NCBI RefSeq assembly: GCF_000374045.1
Contig: NZ_KB893381.1
Span: 32,143-96,142, forward strand
Origin: Segetibacter koreensis DSM 18137
GTDB taxonomy: Bacteria > Bacteroidota > Bacteroidia > Chitinophagales > Chitinophagaceae
Length of the DNA: 64,000 bases
Reading direction: 5' to 3'
The notes beneath the pieces were generated by a model that did not search any database, had not been told where the DNA came from, and saw only the letters and a list, made by a program, of their open reading frames with translations. Below, piece after piece: positions 10,254 through 19,147 of the stretch. The translations under genes and the position numbers were made by a program. Numbering within the stretch: the stretch's first letter is position 1; every line of letters starts with the position of its first letter.

Positions 10254-11339
10254 TTACACTAATGACACCACCTTTCCGGTTCTTACAGATTCATCACAGG
10301 CAAAGGCGATCCGCAGGCTGTTTACTGCATCTTCTGCATGGGCAGAAAGGTCCAGATCTTCTACTATTGCTTTCATAAAATAGCGTTGTTCCCTGTTGCA
10401 CAGTTCCTGGTGATCTGGTTCATCCTGCAGATTGATCCACGTATCTTCTTTAGCAAATTTTTCATTTTCATCCAAGTCAGCATGATGAAACCGGAGCGCT
10501 TCTGTTTTTGTATGCGCTTCAATGGAAGAAGATTTTCCCGAGCCGCCGGCGTCTTTTGCCACTATCGATACCGAACCTTTAGGACCGAACACATCTTTTA
10601 CAAAAAATGCTGTTTCACTTACCATAGGTCCCCAGCCAGCTTCATACCATCCAACAGACCCGTCTTCAAAACGTATTTGTAGCTGACCATAATTATAATT
10701 GCCTGCAGGGATTTCTTCCGTCAATCTTGCCCCAATTGCATATACCTGTACCGGCTTTGATCGTGTCATCTGGCACATTACGTCAATATAGTGTACACCG
10801 CAATCGACAATAGGACTTAAGCTGTTCATCAGGTTGCGATGAAGGGTCCACATGCTACCATCACTTTGTTGATTCAGGTTCATTCGCATTACCAGCGGTT
10901 TGCCAAGTTCGTGTGACAATTCAACAAATCGTTCCCACGAAGGATGATGACGTAATATATAGCCTACCACCAGTTTCTTACCTGCTTTTTTTGAAGCTTC
11001 CACTACCCTTTCCGCGCCTGCAACAGTATCCGCTAATGGCTTTTCAATAAATACATGACATCCACTCTCAAATGCTTTTATGGCAAATTTTTCATGTGTG
11101 TCAGGATAAGTTGAAATACAAACCGCATCAGGATGTGTAGCTTTCATTGCTTCATCCATATCATCAAATAATGCATACTTGTTTCCAAGCTTTGCATTCA
11201 AGACCTCTTTGGAATTACCTTTAGAAACAAGTCCACAAATTTCAAAGCCTTCATTGGTATGGTAAGCCATGGCATGAGATGATCCCATATTTCCACAACC
11301 CACTACAAGTACCCTCAAAGCTTTTTTATTATTTTGCAT
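10254..11339 (-). CDS. Gfo/Idh/MocA family oxidoreductase, cytosolic
   Basis: This 361-residue protein has an N-terminal dinucleotide-binding motif VLVVGCGNMGSSHAMAYH, the family motif HVFIEKPLADTVAGAERVV (Lys of the EKP motif near residue 100), and the C-terminal substrate domain with VDCGVHYIDVMCQM, which carries the usual active-site His/Asp. It has no signal peptide, unlike most Gfo/Idh/MocA proteins in this window, so it should act in the cytoplasm on imported sugars or keto-sugars with NAD(P). It starts 27 bp after the stop of a DUF1080 gene and precedes the hydroxyacyl-CoA dehydrogenase, so the three are probably co-transcribed. The exact substrate is unknown. Confidence 0.9.
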   Translation of the reverse strand: MQNNKKALRVLVVGCGNMGSSHAMAYHTNEGFEICGLVSKGNSKEVLNAKLGNKYALFDDMDEAMKATHPDAVCISTYPDTHEKFAIKAFESGCHVFIEKPLADTVAGAERVVEASKKAGKKLVVGYILRHHPSWERFVELSHELGKPLVMRMNLNQQSDGSMWTLHRNLMNSLSPIVDCGVHYIDVMCQMTRSKPVQVYAIGARLTEEIPAGNYNYGQLQIRFEDGSVGWYEAGWGPMVSETAFFVKDVFGPKGSVSIVAKDAGGSGKSSSIEAHTKTEALRFHHADLDENEKFAKEDTWINLQDEPDHQELCNREQRYFMKAIVEDLDLSAHAEDAVNSLRIAFACDESVRTGKVVSLV

Positions 11340-11366
11340 AGGCTAAATATGAATTATATTAAAAAA

Positions 11367-11969
11367 TTACTTTAATTCTTTAATCCGGATATTTTTAGAT
11401 CGTATTTTAATGCCGCCCCCTGAATGGATCTGCAAAGCAATAACCCCTTCTCCTTTTCCGATCAGCTCATCTTTCAGATGTACCATTTTTTTTCCATTAA
11501 GCCAGCTTGTTACCTCGTCATTTTTTACCTCGATTTTCATATGGTTCCAGTCTCCGAATTTCAATACCTTTTCGTCCTCCGGCTTAGGTTGTATCAGCCA
11601 CTCTCTTCCATATGATTCGTATATACCCCCGGTATGCTGGCCAGGAGGAGCTATCTCTACCTGCCAGCCGCTGATCTTTGTTCCTTCGACTGCCGAGCGG
11701 ATGAAAACACCACTATTTCCATTAGCGTCCTGTTTAAAATCAAGAGATAAAATAAAATTTTTGTAAGGCTTTTCTGTCGTGAGGTATCCATATCCTTTAT
11801 CGGGACCACTCTCTGCAACAATTTCTCCATTTTGCACGTACCATTTTTCAGTACCGTTTATCTTCCATCCTGAAAGATCCACGTTGTTAAAGAGTGGTGT
11901 ACTGCGCTGCGAGTATGAGAGATTAGCTAAAACAAAAAAACAACTTAAAAAAAATAACTGCTTGCTCAT
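11367..11969 (-). CDS. DUF1080 (3-keto-disaccharide hydrolase family) secreted protein
   Basis: This 200-residue protein has a Sec-type signal (hydrophobic residues about 4-20, cleavage near SYSQ). It then has a single DUF1080 concanavalin-like beta-sandwich: LFNNVDLSGWKINGT, GYLTTEKPYKNFILSLDFK, NSGVFIRSA, WQVEIAPP, YESYGREWL, WNHMKIEVKND and IALQIHSGGGIKIRSKNIRI. The family is linked to hydrolysis or elimination of 3-keto-glycosides after a sugar C3 hydroxyl has been oxidised. Its partner oxidoreductase follows 27 bp downstream, which supports that role. No lipobox is visible, so it is likely periplasmic and soluble. Confidence 0.9.
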   Translation of the reverse strand: MSKQLFFLSCFFVLANLSYSQRSTPLFNNVDLSGWKINGTEKWYVQNGEIVAESGPDKGYGYLTTEKPYKNFILSLDFKQDANGNSGVFIRSAVEGTKISGWQVEIAPPGQHTGGIYESYGREWLIQPKPEDEKVLKFGDWNHMKIEVKNDEVTSWLNGKKMVHLKDELIGKGEGVIALQIHSGGGIKIRSKNIRIKELK

Positions 11970-12561
11970 ATTTCTAATAATTACGTGCTCAAAACTAACT
12001 CCCTGCTTTTTATCAATCTAATACTTTTGTTTAGATTCATAATACTATTTTTCTCAAAAAAGCTAAACTTCAATTCATATTATATTTGTTTACTTTCCAA
12101 CGTTTCCAAAACCACTAACTTGCCTTCAATGTATGATAAACAGTTCCCTTAGCGTAAGCTTTAATAACTTAAAAGTTCTTACTATTTCAATACATTCAAT
12201 AATAAAGAGGTTAGTTCAAAAGTATTCTGGCTATAGTGTTACGTCATTTTTTTTGGCGTACCTTAAGGTAATTTGTCTCCAAGCATTTAGTCTCACTCAC
12301 CTTCTATTTCAGGCTAGGAAAGTATTCAAAATCTATTTTTTAGCCCTCAATTTTTAATGCTGGTTTTACCAATTGCGTGTGAAAGCAAAAGTTTTTAATA
12401 TCCACCAACAATTGATAGCTGAGAACAAAATTGCATCAAGGCTGACAATTGTAATTCTTCTAAATCTCGATATTTCACGTTCTTATTTTTATCAACTTTC
12501 AAATCCTCTTGCCGATAAGCCTTTTCATTACAAAGACCTCATCACCAAAAAGAACCACCAA
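11970..12561. other. Intergenic region between GH109 and DUF1080 genes
   Basis: A 592-bp gap inside an otherwise co-directional series. Short frames on both strands look non-coding, and a minus-strand frame of about 45 codons just after the GH109 stop is not recognisable. The DUF1080-Gfo-HAD group therefore probably has its own promoter here. A sequence near 12098-12107 (CCAACGTTTCC) faintly resembles the LacI-type sites at 42799-42829 but is not a good palindrome. Confidence 0.45.
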
Positions 12562-13980
12562 TCATATTTTAACCGTTGTTGTTCCACCCCGTTCGAGCAA
12601 TATATCAACCGGCATATTTTGCTTCCATGCTCCTTTTGTAAAATCGGGTATATCAACAGACGTCGAGCGATTAGCTACAGATTTTTCGCTCAAAGGTGCA
12701 ATAGCACTCCATAGGGCGGCATCATACACATCCTGATCAAGAGGTAAACCATTACGAAGGCAATCAATCAGCCGCCAATCCATAAGAAAATCCATTCCTC
12801 CATGGCCACCTACCTGTTTCGCCATTTCCCCTACCTTTTTCACAATTGCAGGTTGGTATTTTTCCTCCATCGATTTCATTTCCTCCTCAGAAAGCCATTT
12901 CTCGTGTCCCATAGCTATTTTACCAGGTAAGGGATATTTTAACGCAGACCCCTTAGTTCCGCTGATCTTGTGTATCCTTGAGTAAACATTGGGAGATGTT
13001 ACATCATGTTGAATCATGATGGTTCTGCCTTTATTGGTACGTATAACAGTAGTATTCATATTACCCCTATACGGTTTATTTACATATGCCTTGTAAAAAT
13101 CATCTTTGGCAGCAAGCTCTTTTGCTTTTTCTCCCATCATAAAATCGTTGCCCGACATTGACACCAGATAATCAAGTTTATCACCCCTGTTAATATTCAT
13201 CACCTGACAAACGGGACCAAGACCATGCGTTGGATAGAGATTTCCATTTCTTCCAATATTTTCTTTAAGGCGCCACATATCCCAATATGCGTTTTTATCA
13301 AAGTTTTCATCAAGAAGGTAATGAATATATGCTCCCTCAGCGTGAACTATATCTCCAAAAAAACCTTGTCTGGCCATGTTAAGAGTCATTAGCTCAAAGA
13401 AATCATAGCAGCAGTTTTCAAGCATCATACAGTGTTTTTTTGTACGCTCAGATGTTTTAACTAACTGCCAGCATTCATCCATTGTTTTTGCTGCAGGAAC
13501 TTCAATTGCTACATGCTTTCCTTGCTCCATTGCGTATACAGCCATAGGAACGTGCAGAGCCCAGGGTGTAGCAATATATATAAGGTCAACATCTTTACGA
13601 TCGCACAGCTTTTTCCATGCATCTTTGTTGCCAGAGTAGAGAGTGGGTTTATGCGCTGAATTGTCAACCTGCTTCTGAGCTTTAAGCACATGGTCTTCGC
13701 GAAGGTCACACAATCCCACAATTGATACCCCGCCTAGTTTTGTCATATTATTTAAATGACTTGGCCCTCGTTGACCGAGACCGATAAATCCTACCCTTAC
13801 CGTATCTATTTTAGGAGCAGCATACCCACACATGTTGAACTGCTGATCACCAAATTTCTCATATTCCGACAGAACCGGGTATTTTTCCGTTTCGTTAGCA
13901 AAACCATTCATAATACCACTCGCGACGCCAAGACCGGCAAGACCTGTCAACTTTAAAAAATCTCTTCGATTATCTTTCAT
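12562..13980 (-). CDS. GH109-type glycosidase (NAD-dependent alpha-N-acetylgalactosaminidase family), Tat-exported
   Basis: The protein has 472 residues from the ATG at 13980. An open frame extends 34 codons further upstream, but that extension has no family character, whereas this ATG directly opens a Tat-like signal (NRRDFLKLTG). Motifs in order are the Rossmann motif VGFIGLGQRG, YIATPWALHVPMAVYAMEQG, CMMLENCCYDFFELMTLNMA, NGNLYPTHGLGPVCQVMNI, MIQHDVTSPNVYSRIH, and GGMDFLMDWRLIDCLRNG. These are diagnostic of glycoside hydrolase family 109. That family removes terminal alpha-N-acetylgalactosamine using a tightly bound NAD in an oxidation-elimination-addition-reduction cycle. It lies 278 bp after the phytanoyl-CoA dioxygenase gene, with a transposase relic between them. 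Confidence 0.92.
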   Translation of the reverse strand: MKDNRRDFLKLTGLAGLGVASGIMNGFANETEKYPVLSEYEKFGDQQFNMCGYAAPKIDTVRVGFIGLGQRGPSHLNNMTKLGGVSIVGLCDLREDHVLKAQKQVDNSAHKPTLYSGNKDAWKKLCDRKDVDLIYIATPWALHVPMAVYAMEQGKHVAIEVPAAKTMDECWQLVKTSERTKKHCMMLENCCYDFFELMTLNMARQGFFGDIVHAEGAYIHYLLDENFDKNAYWDMWRLKENIGRNGNLYPTHGLGPVCQVMNINRGDKLDYLVSMSGNDFMMGEKAKELAAKDDFYKAYVNKPYRGNMNTTVIRTNKGRTIMIQHDVTSPNVYSRIHKISGTKGSALKYPLPGKIAMGHEKWLSEEEMKSMEEKYQPAIVKKVGEMAKQVGGHGGMDFLMDWRLIDCLRNGLPLDQDVYDAALWSAIAPLSEKSVANRSTSVDIPDFTKGAWKQNMPVDILLERGGTTTVKI

Positions 13981-14148
13981 ATGTATAGTTATTTTTAACT
14001 TTAAGAATAATGTGTCTGTTTTTGACTTACCTTTTTTAGCCGCTTCAATATAAACCCAACATTTATCAGACAAGATAACCACTTTTAGCGCTTTTGGATA
14101 AATCTTATTATTAATTGCCTTATCAACTTCAATTCTTTAAATTAAGCA

Positions 14149-14258
14149 TCAACAGGATGTTTTGAAATAAATAATTTCAGGAAAAGTAAGTTGTCCCTTC
14201 TTAATCATCCTTACTATTTCTATTCCTTTCAAGATTTTTGATGCTGATTCAAAAACTT
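14149..14258 (-). pseudogene. Remnant of a DDE transposase C-terminus (IS6-like)
   Basis: Directly after the phytanoyl-CoA dioxygenase stop, one minus-strand frame reads SASKILKGIEIVRMIKKG followed by a short tail and a stop at 14149-14151. This string closely matches the C-terminal signature of IS6-like DDE transposases (pattern SFxSAxRTLxGIExMxMIRKGQ). Only the last 25 or so residues survive; no terminal inverted repeats or the DDE core are visible. It marks an old insertion or recombination point between the dioxygenase and GH109 genes. Confidence 0.6.
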
Positions 14259-15167
14259 TTAAATTTTCGCATGTTCTGAAAAGGGTTGAAAAAGTAAAGG
14301 AAAGAACTGTCCTTCCATTTTTTCTCCTTTGTCCACCACTGGCACTCCTTGCAGAAGTTCATTATTTGTATCAGACAAAGTACCATCAGCAAATACATTC
14401 AAAACAAAAGCGCGGCGGGAGCGATTTGATTTGTTTTCATATGACCCATGTACCATAAGAGGGTGATGAAAGGTTGCATATCCTTTTTTCAACTCTATAG
14501 GTACAGGTTTAAATTTCGCCTTTTGCTCTTCGGTCAAATAATCCAACAAACCTTCCATATTACCGGCCAGTTCAGGCTTATCTAGCAACCCCCATTGGTG
14601 GCTTTTAGGTACATAGTACAGGCAGCCATTCTCGGTGCTGGCGTCATCCAATGCTGTCCAGCAGGTAAGGTGTTGCATTGGGGTGGTGCGTGTCCAATAA
14701 GAGTAATCCTGGTGCCATGCTACTACACCTCCATGATGTGCCGGTTTGCAGAAAAGCTGGTCGTGCCAAAAACGAACGCCCTTATCTCCCAATAATTGGC
14801 TTGCCGCCATCACAAATGCAGGATTCCATAACACATCGTGAAAACCTTCTGTAACCCGCCATGCTCCCAAGGCATGAAAGAGGGTGGTATTGGTATCAGC
14901 AGATTCATTGGAATGAAATTCATAGAATAGGTGATTGCCAGCGTGTTCGGGGTCTGTAATGGCAGCAAGTTCATCGTTCAGTTTATCTACCTGCCATTCT
15001 TCCAGCATTTTGATATTAGACAAATATCCGTTTTCATGAAAAAAATTTACCTGCTCATCGGTGAGCTTATATTGTTCCCATTCTTGGGGGCTAGAGGGTT
15101 GCTTAAAGAAATTGGAGATCGGCTTATGATATCCGGATAAATCTTTAGCTTTTTCCGTTGTTAACAT
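14259..15167 (-). CDS. Phytanoyl-CoA dioxygenase (PhyH) family Fe(II)/2-oxoglutarate oxygenase
   Basis: This 302-residue cytosolic protein carries the PhyH pattern: FHENGYLSNIKML at the start of the domain, the proximal iron-ligand pair in VAWHQDYSYWTRTTPMQHL (HxD), LDDASTENGCLYYVPKSH, and the distal His in TFHHPLMVHGSYENKS followed by RSRRAFVLNVFADG, where Arg binds 2-oxoglutarate. Family members hydroxylate small molecules. In Bacteroidota they recur in sugar and glycan clusters with Gfo/Idh/MocA and TIM-barrel proteins, where the substrate is unknown. It lies 169 bp downstream of the TIM-barrel gene. Confidence 0.88.
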   Translation of the reverse strand: MLTTEKAKDLSGYHKPISNFFKQPSSPQEWEQYKLTDEQVNFFHENGYLSNIKMLEEWQVDKLNDELAAITDPEHAGNHLFYEFHSNESADTNTTLFHALGAWRVTEGFHDVLWNPAFVMAASQLLGDKGVRFWHDQLFCKPAHHGGVVAWHQDYSYWTRTTPMQHLTCWTALDDASTENGCLYYVPKSHQWGLLDKPELAGNMEGLLDYLTEEQKAKFKPVPIELKKGYATFHHPLMVHGSYENKSNRSRRAFVLNVFADGTLSDTNNELLQGVPVVDKGEKMEGQFFPLLFQPFSEHAKI

Positions 15168-15336
15168 AGTATAATGTTTTATTAATTATTAAACTGATTG
15201 TGGAGGCATCATTTGTTGAAGTTGAGTACTAAAAATACTTTGAAAAATATTTACCTGGCTACTTTCTTCCCGCACCTCTCCCACTAGTTATAAAGAGCTT
15301 TATGGCTATCAATTCCACTATTGCAAAGGAGTTAAA

Positions 15337-16257
15337 TCATGCAGAAATTAGCTTTTCCAAGTACCTTTTTGTGTTTACAATGTAGTCTTTATTGTCTCCG
15401 GAAAGTTCACATTCAATTGTAATATTTCCTTTAAAATTCATCTTTTTCAAAAAGGAAATGATGGCCGGGAAATTAACTTCTCCTTTTGGTATAAGCACTT
15501 CCTTTCCCAGTTCATTGGGATTCGTAGGATATAATCCATCTTTTGCATGAAAAGATCTTACATACTTGCCTAGCACTTTCAGTCCATCTAGTGGATTTGC
15601 TTTTCCATATAGTACAAGATTAGCCGTATCATAATTTACAAACAGGTTACCGGTACCGATGTCTTCCAAAGCTCGAAGAAGGGTGACAGGTGTTTCCTGC
15701 CCTGTTTCAAAGTACACATCTATGCCTTTTTTTAAAGCATACTCGCATATAGGCTTCATAATACCTATAAACTCAGTATAAAGTGCATCTTTAGGGTTTT
15801 CCGGAATAAAACCAAAATGGGCATGAACAGCAGGAATACCAGCGGCTTTACAAAAATCAATTCCCTGTTTTAACCTTTCTATACGAGGTACCCTTGTTTC
15901 TCGCGGAATAAGACCAATGGTTGAAGGGCCATCCACTAAGTCCCAGGTGTAAGTACCAGGCCCCATGCAAATCAATGTAGTGGCTGAAAGCTTATAATTT
16001 TCAAGCGTAGCTGTTAAACGTTTTGCTAATTCAGGGGAATAATCCTTAATATTTAACTGGCAAGTTGGGAAGCCTAAGTCTCTTACCACCTTCAATTCTT
16101 CTTCCGGGTTATTGGCTCCTGATATCACACCAAGCGAAATATTTTTCAAAGCCTGCTCATCTCTTTTTTCTGCGGTATTTGCGAGACCTTTTAATATTGG
16201 TAAACCTGAAGCTAATGCTGTAGAAAGAAGAAAGCTCCTGCGGTTTGTCGCTGTCAT
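15337..16257 (-). CDS. Sugar phosphate isomerase/epimerase-like TIM barrel protein, Tat-exported
   Basis: This 306-residue protein starts with a Tat-like signal (NRRSFLLSTALASG). It continues as an AP-endonuclease-2/xylose-isomerase-like TIM barrel: LGVISGANNPEEELKVV, GIPAVHAHFGF, GIDVYFETGQETPVTLLRAL, NLFVNYDTANLVLYG, VRSFHAKDGLYP and GNITIECELSGDNKDY. The Glu, Asp, His and Glu residues in the last four motifs are the usual metal ligands. Such exported members occur beside DUF1080 and Gfo/Idh/MocA genes in 3-keto-glycoside loci, where they may isomerise or hydrate keto-sugar intermediates; for this copy that is inference. It begins 58 bp after the Gfo/Idh/MocA stop. Confidence 0.87.
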   Translation of the reverse strand: MTATNRRSFLLSTALASGLPILKGLANTAEKRDEQALKNISLGVISGANNPEEELKVVRDLGFPTCQLNIKDYSPELAKRLTATLENYKLSATTLICMGPGTYTWDLVDGPSTIGLIPRETRVPRIERLKQGIDFCKAAGIPAVHAHFGFIPENPKDALYTEFIGIMKPICEYALKKGIDVYFETGQETPVTLLRALEDIGTGNLFVNYDTANLVLYGKANPLDGLKVLGKYVRSFHAKDGLYPTNPNELGKEVLIPKGEVNFPAIISFLKKMNFKGNITIECELSGDNKDYIVNTKRYLEKLISA

Positions 16258-16315
16258 TTTTTATTTATAATTTTTGCTTATGTGACTAAAATAATTTTTG
16301 TTTACATCTAATGAG

Positions 16316-17581
16316 CTATTTTTTATCGAATTGCGATAGACTCAACTTCGGATCTATTTTTTGATTTGATGAACGCATTTCATCCCATGTAATCTTTTTA
16401 TGTGTCTGAGCAGCATTTCTTCCTAAAATTGCCGTAAGTGTTGATTCAGATCCTTGTTGAGTTTCATTTAAGTGATTTCCTGTTTCAATACTTTTGATAA
16501 AAGATTTCACTTTGTTGTCATCTGCATCATGTAGTGATGACAAAAAAGCGCCTGTAGCAACTTGTTCAGGGGTAGCTTCACCTTTTACTACACCCGAATC
16601 CCATTTATTTTCACCGGTTATATATACTCCCCTGTTATAATGAGCCTCGGCAATTCCTTTTGTTCCTATAAACCGGGCACAAACATCGCCAAAAGCAGGT
16701 CCTACCTGTGTCGAATGAATGCTCATATTTACGTCATTAGGATATTTATACAACGCCTGGTAGTTGGTCCATGCATTGCCAAACTCAAGTGAGCCTTTTA
16801 TTCCCCCTGTACCCATTGCTTCAACAGGATGAGCTTTAAGGGCCCAGTTTGAAATATCCAGCATATGAATTCCCTGGTCAACTAATATTCCTCCGGATAA
16901 TTCGTAAAAATGGAAGTGATTTCTAATACGGGCTTCATCGTTTGGTACCCCTTTATAAGGCTTAAGAGGAACTGCAGATGAGAAATAGTATAAATCGGCA
17001 CTTATTATATCTCCTATATCCCCATTGTGGATTCTGTTGATCATTTCGACATAAGGGGTAGCATACCTAATTTCAAATCCAATTGCCACACTTAATTTTC
17101 CATTTAAACTTTTACCCAACTGTTCAACTTGCCTGCATCCATCGACGTCCATTGCAACCGGCTTTTCACAATAAACATGCTTTCCGGCTGCAAGAGCTGC
17201 TTTCATAAATTCGGGATGAGTATAGCAGGGTGACGATATTAATACCGCATCTACGTCTTTATTCTCCAGTAATTTCAGGTAAGCTTTTGAACCCTGGTAC
17301 ATGTTAGATGTTTGTATTTCGGGAAGTCCTTTGGCTTTATTCAGATCATTATATTTAACCAGGCCGCTTTGCAACTGGTAATCAAAAAGATCCGCCATTG
17401 CAATAATGTTGATGTTAGTATTTTTCGACATTGTTGAAATAACAGACGTTCCCCGGCCTCCACACCCGATAATACCCATTCGAATTGCAGAATTAGCTTT
17501 TGTTCCAAAAACAATTCGTGGTTTTAAAATTGTTGCCGCCGATATTACACTTGCATTTTTTACAAACATTCTTCTTTTCAT
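16316..17581 (-). CDS. Gfo/Idh/MocA family oxidoreductase, Tat-exported
   Basis: The protein has 421 residues from the ATG at 17581, which opens a Tat-like signal (MKRRMFVKNASVISAATIL). Upstream in-frame starts at 17599 (ATG) and 17614 (GTG, overlapping the SusD stop) are less likely. Motifs are GIIGCGGRGTSVISTM, AVLISSPCYTHPEFMKAAL, HVYCEKPVAMDVDGCRQVE, GGILVDQGIHMLDISNWAL and the C-terminal HDADDNKVKSFIKSIETG. It is the gene right after susCD pair 2, implying a periplasmic oxidoreductase working on the glycan that the pair imports. The cofactor is probably inserted before Tat export, as known for glucose-fructose oxidoreductase. The substrate is unknown. Confidence 0.88.
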   Translation of the reverse strand: MKRRMFVKNASVISAATILKPRIVFGTKANSAIRMGIIGCGGRGTSVISTMSKNTNINIIAMADLFDYQLQSGLVKYNDLNKAKGLPEIQTSNMYQGSKAYLKLLENKDVDAVLISSPCYTHPEFMKAALAAGKHVYCEKPVAMDVDGCRQVEQLGKSLNGKLSVAIGFEIRYATPYVEMINRIHNGDIGDIISADLYYFSSAVPLKPYKGVPNDEARIRNHFHFYELSGGILVDQGIHMLDISNWALKAHPVEAMGTGGIKGSLEFGNAWTNYQALYKYPNDVNMSIHSTQVGPAFGDVCARFIGTKGIAEAHYNRGVYITGENKWDSGVVKGEATPEQVATGAFLSSLHDADDNKVKSFIKSIETGNHLNETQQGSESTLTAILGRNAAQTHKKITWDEMRSSNQKIDPKLSLSQFDKK

Positions 17582-17607
17582 GTTGTTATTATTTACCATT
17601 TTAAAAA

Positions 17608-19137
17608 TTACCACCCTGGATTCTGTTCTAAATTTGGATTTGCCGCACGTTCATTGTCGGGAATAGGTAATAAGTTATCCTTCTCCTTATATCCTCCCGG
17701 AAACTTTGTCTCTATCAAACTTGCATCTGCGGCATGTACCTCAACAGGATAAATAGCAGGGCCAATATTCCAGCGCTTGATATCAGCCCAGTTAATTCCT
17801 TCTCCAAAAAATTCTATCCTACGCTCGTGCCTGAGTTTTTCACGCGCTACAACCTGAGATAACCCTGTAGGGAGAAGAGTAATTCTGACATCTTTTCGCT
17901 CGGTTCTAATTCTGTTTATAAGTGAAATAGCTTCATCAATATTTTGATTTGTTTCAATGAGCGCTTCTGCCTTAGCTAATAAAACATCAGCATAACGCAA
18001 AACAATAAAATTGAGCGGAGACATGCGTGCAGTTGTGATAGGCACATTTTCTCCTACATTTTTCCGTAAGCCAAAACCGACCCTTTGACCTGTATGATTT
18101 TTAATTTCAGTAGGATACACTTTTCCTTCGAATAGTGCACCTGGACGCAAAATTGTAAAATCCAGACGAGGATCACGTCCCTGGTAAGGATTGCTTGGAT
18201 CAACAGCAGATCCATCAACCATTTCATAAGCATCAACAATATGTTGAGTGGGGGCAGGATCACTTGCTCCCGATGAACTGTTTTGAGGCAATGCAAGCCA
18301 CGCAAAAAAGTTTCCCTGTTGTAACTGACCACCAATGTATTGTATATCAAACATCACCTCCTGGCTATTTTCATTTTCAAGTTGAAAAAGACCATTATAA
18401 CTTGGAAAAAGTGAATACTTATTTAAAGCCTCTATTTCGTTGATCACATTTAAAACTTCTGCATACTTGTTTTGATATAGATATGCTCTCATTTTTAAAC
18501 CTAACGCTGCTCCTTTTGTAGCTCTGCCTACCTCGGGAGCATCCACTTGAAGACTTGCAATTGCAGTGTCATAATCTGCAATAGCCTGATTCCACGTTTC
18601 CTCCCGTGTAGATCGTGTAACTTTTCTGGCTTCATCTACCCCAATAACTGAGTTAATAATAGGAACTCCACCGTATGTTTCCGCCAGAAGAGCGTATGCA
18701 ATTCCACGTAAAAAATGAACTTCTCCTGAAAAAGTTGCTTTTGCGTCATTACTGAGGCTACTCACCTTTCCATAATTAGCGAGAAAATAATTTGACCGGC
18801 TGATAATTTGATAACAACTCGTCCATCGGTCAATTATTAATCCATCGTCTCCCGGAGTAATAGAACCGTTTCCAATCTGTTTTTCCTTACCATTCCAATG
18901 CGCCCATTGATACGCGTCCGGGGTGCACGCATCGAGGGTGGGGCCGGAACCATAAACACCCCGCTGTCTTAAGATACTATATATACCATTTAAAGCCAGG
19001 TTTACATCATTTTCAGTTTCCCAAAAGGTAGCTGTAGTTATCCGGTCTTCAGGAAGAACATTCAAATATTCCTTACTGCAACCAAAGGATGTTAGCAGTG
19101 ATAAAGCAATTAAACTGTATATTAGATTTTTTTTCAT
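17608..19137 (-). CDS. SusD/RagB-family nutrient-binding outer membrane lipoprotein (pair 2)
   Basis: The protein has 509 residues from the ATG at 19137; a longer frame begins inside susC, but this start gives a proper lipoprotein signal (LLTSFGC, lipid Cys at residue 20) only 10 bp after the SusC stop. Family features are YLNVLPEDRITTATFWET, GEVHFLRGIAYALLAE, FIVLRYADVLLAKAEALIE, LRHERRIEFFGEGINWADI and LLPIPDNERAANP. It forms the surface lid of the SusC2 channel. Compared with SusD1 it is clearly homologous but divergent throughout, so the two pairs probably bind different ligands. Confidence 0.95.
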   Translation of the reverse strand: MKKNLIYSLIALSLLTSFGCSKEYLNVLPEDRITTATFWETENDVNLALNGIYSILRQRGVYGSGPTLDACTPDAYQWAHWNGKEKQIGNGSITPGDDGLIIDRWTSCYQIISRSNYFLANYGKVSSLSNDAKATFSGEVHFLRGIAYALLAETYGGVPIINSVIGVDEARKVTRSTREETWNQAIADYDTAIASLQVDAPEVGRATKGAALGLKMRAYLYQNKYAEVLNVINEIEALNKYSLFPSYNGLFQLENENSQEVMFDIQYIGGQLQQGNFFAWLALPQNSSSGASDPAPTQHIVDAYEMVDGSAVDPSNPYQGRDPRLDFTILRPGALFEGKVYPTEIKNHTGQRVGFGLRKNVGENVPITTARMSPLNFIVLRYADVLLAKAEALIETNQNIDEAISLINRIRTERKDVRITLLPTGLSQVVAREKLRHERRIEFFGEGINWADIKRWNIGPAIYPVEVHAADASLIETKFPGGYKEKDNLLPIPDNERAANPNLEQNPGW

Positions 19138-19147
19138 TTTGATAATA

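Noticed and set aside
12098..12107. CCAACGTTTCC as a further LacI-type operator
   Set aside because: Only half of the palindrome fits; one match in AT-rich DNA is expected by chance.
12133..12736. Plus-strand open frames in the gap between the DUF1080 and GH109 genes
   Set aside because: They overlap each other and run into the GH109 gene antisense; no family similarity.
17582..17614. GTG start at 17614 for the Gfo/Idh/MocA gene after SusD pair 2
   Set aside because: It overlaps the SusD stop and puts extra residues before the twin-arginine signal; an ATG at 17581 (or 17599) fits better.
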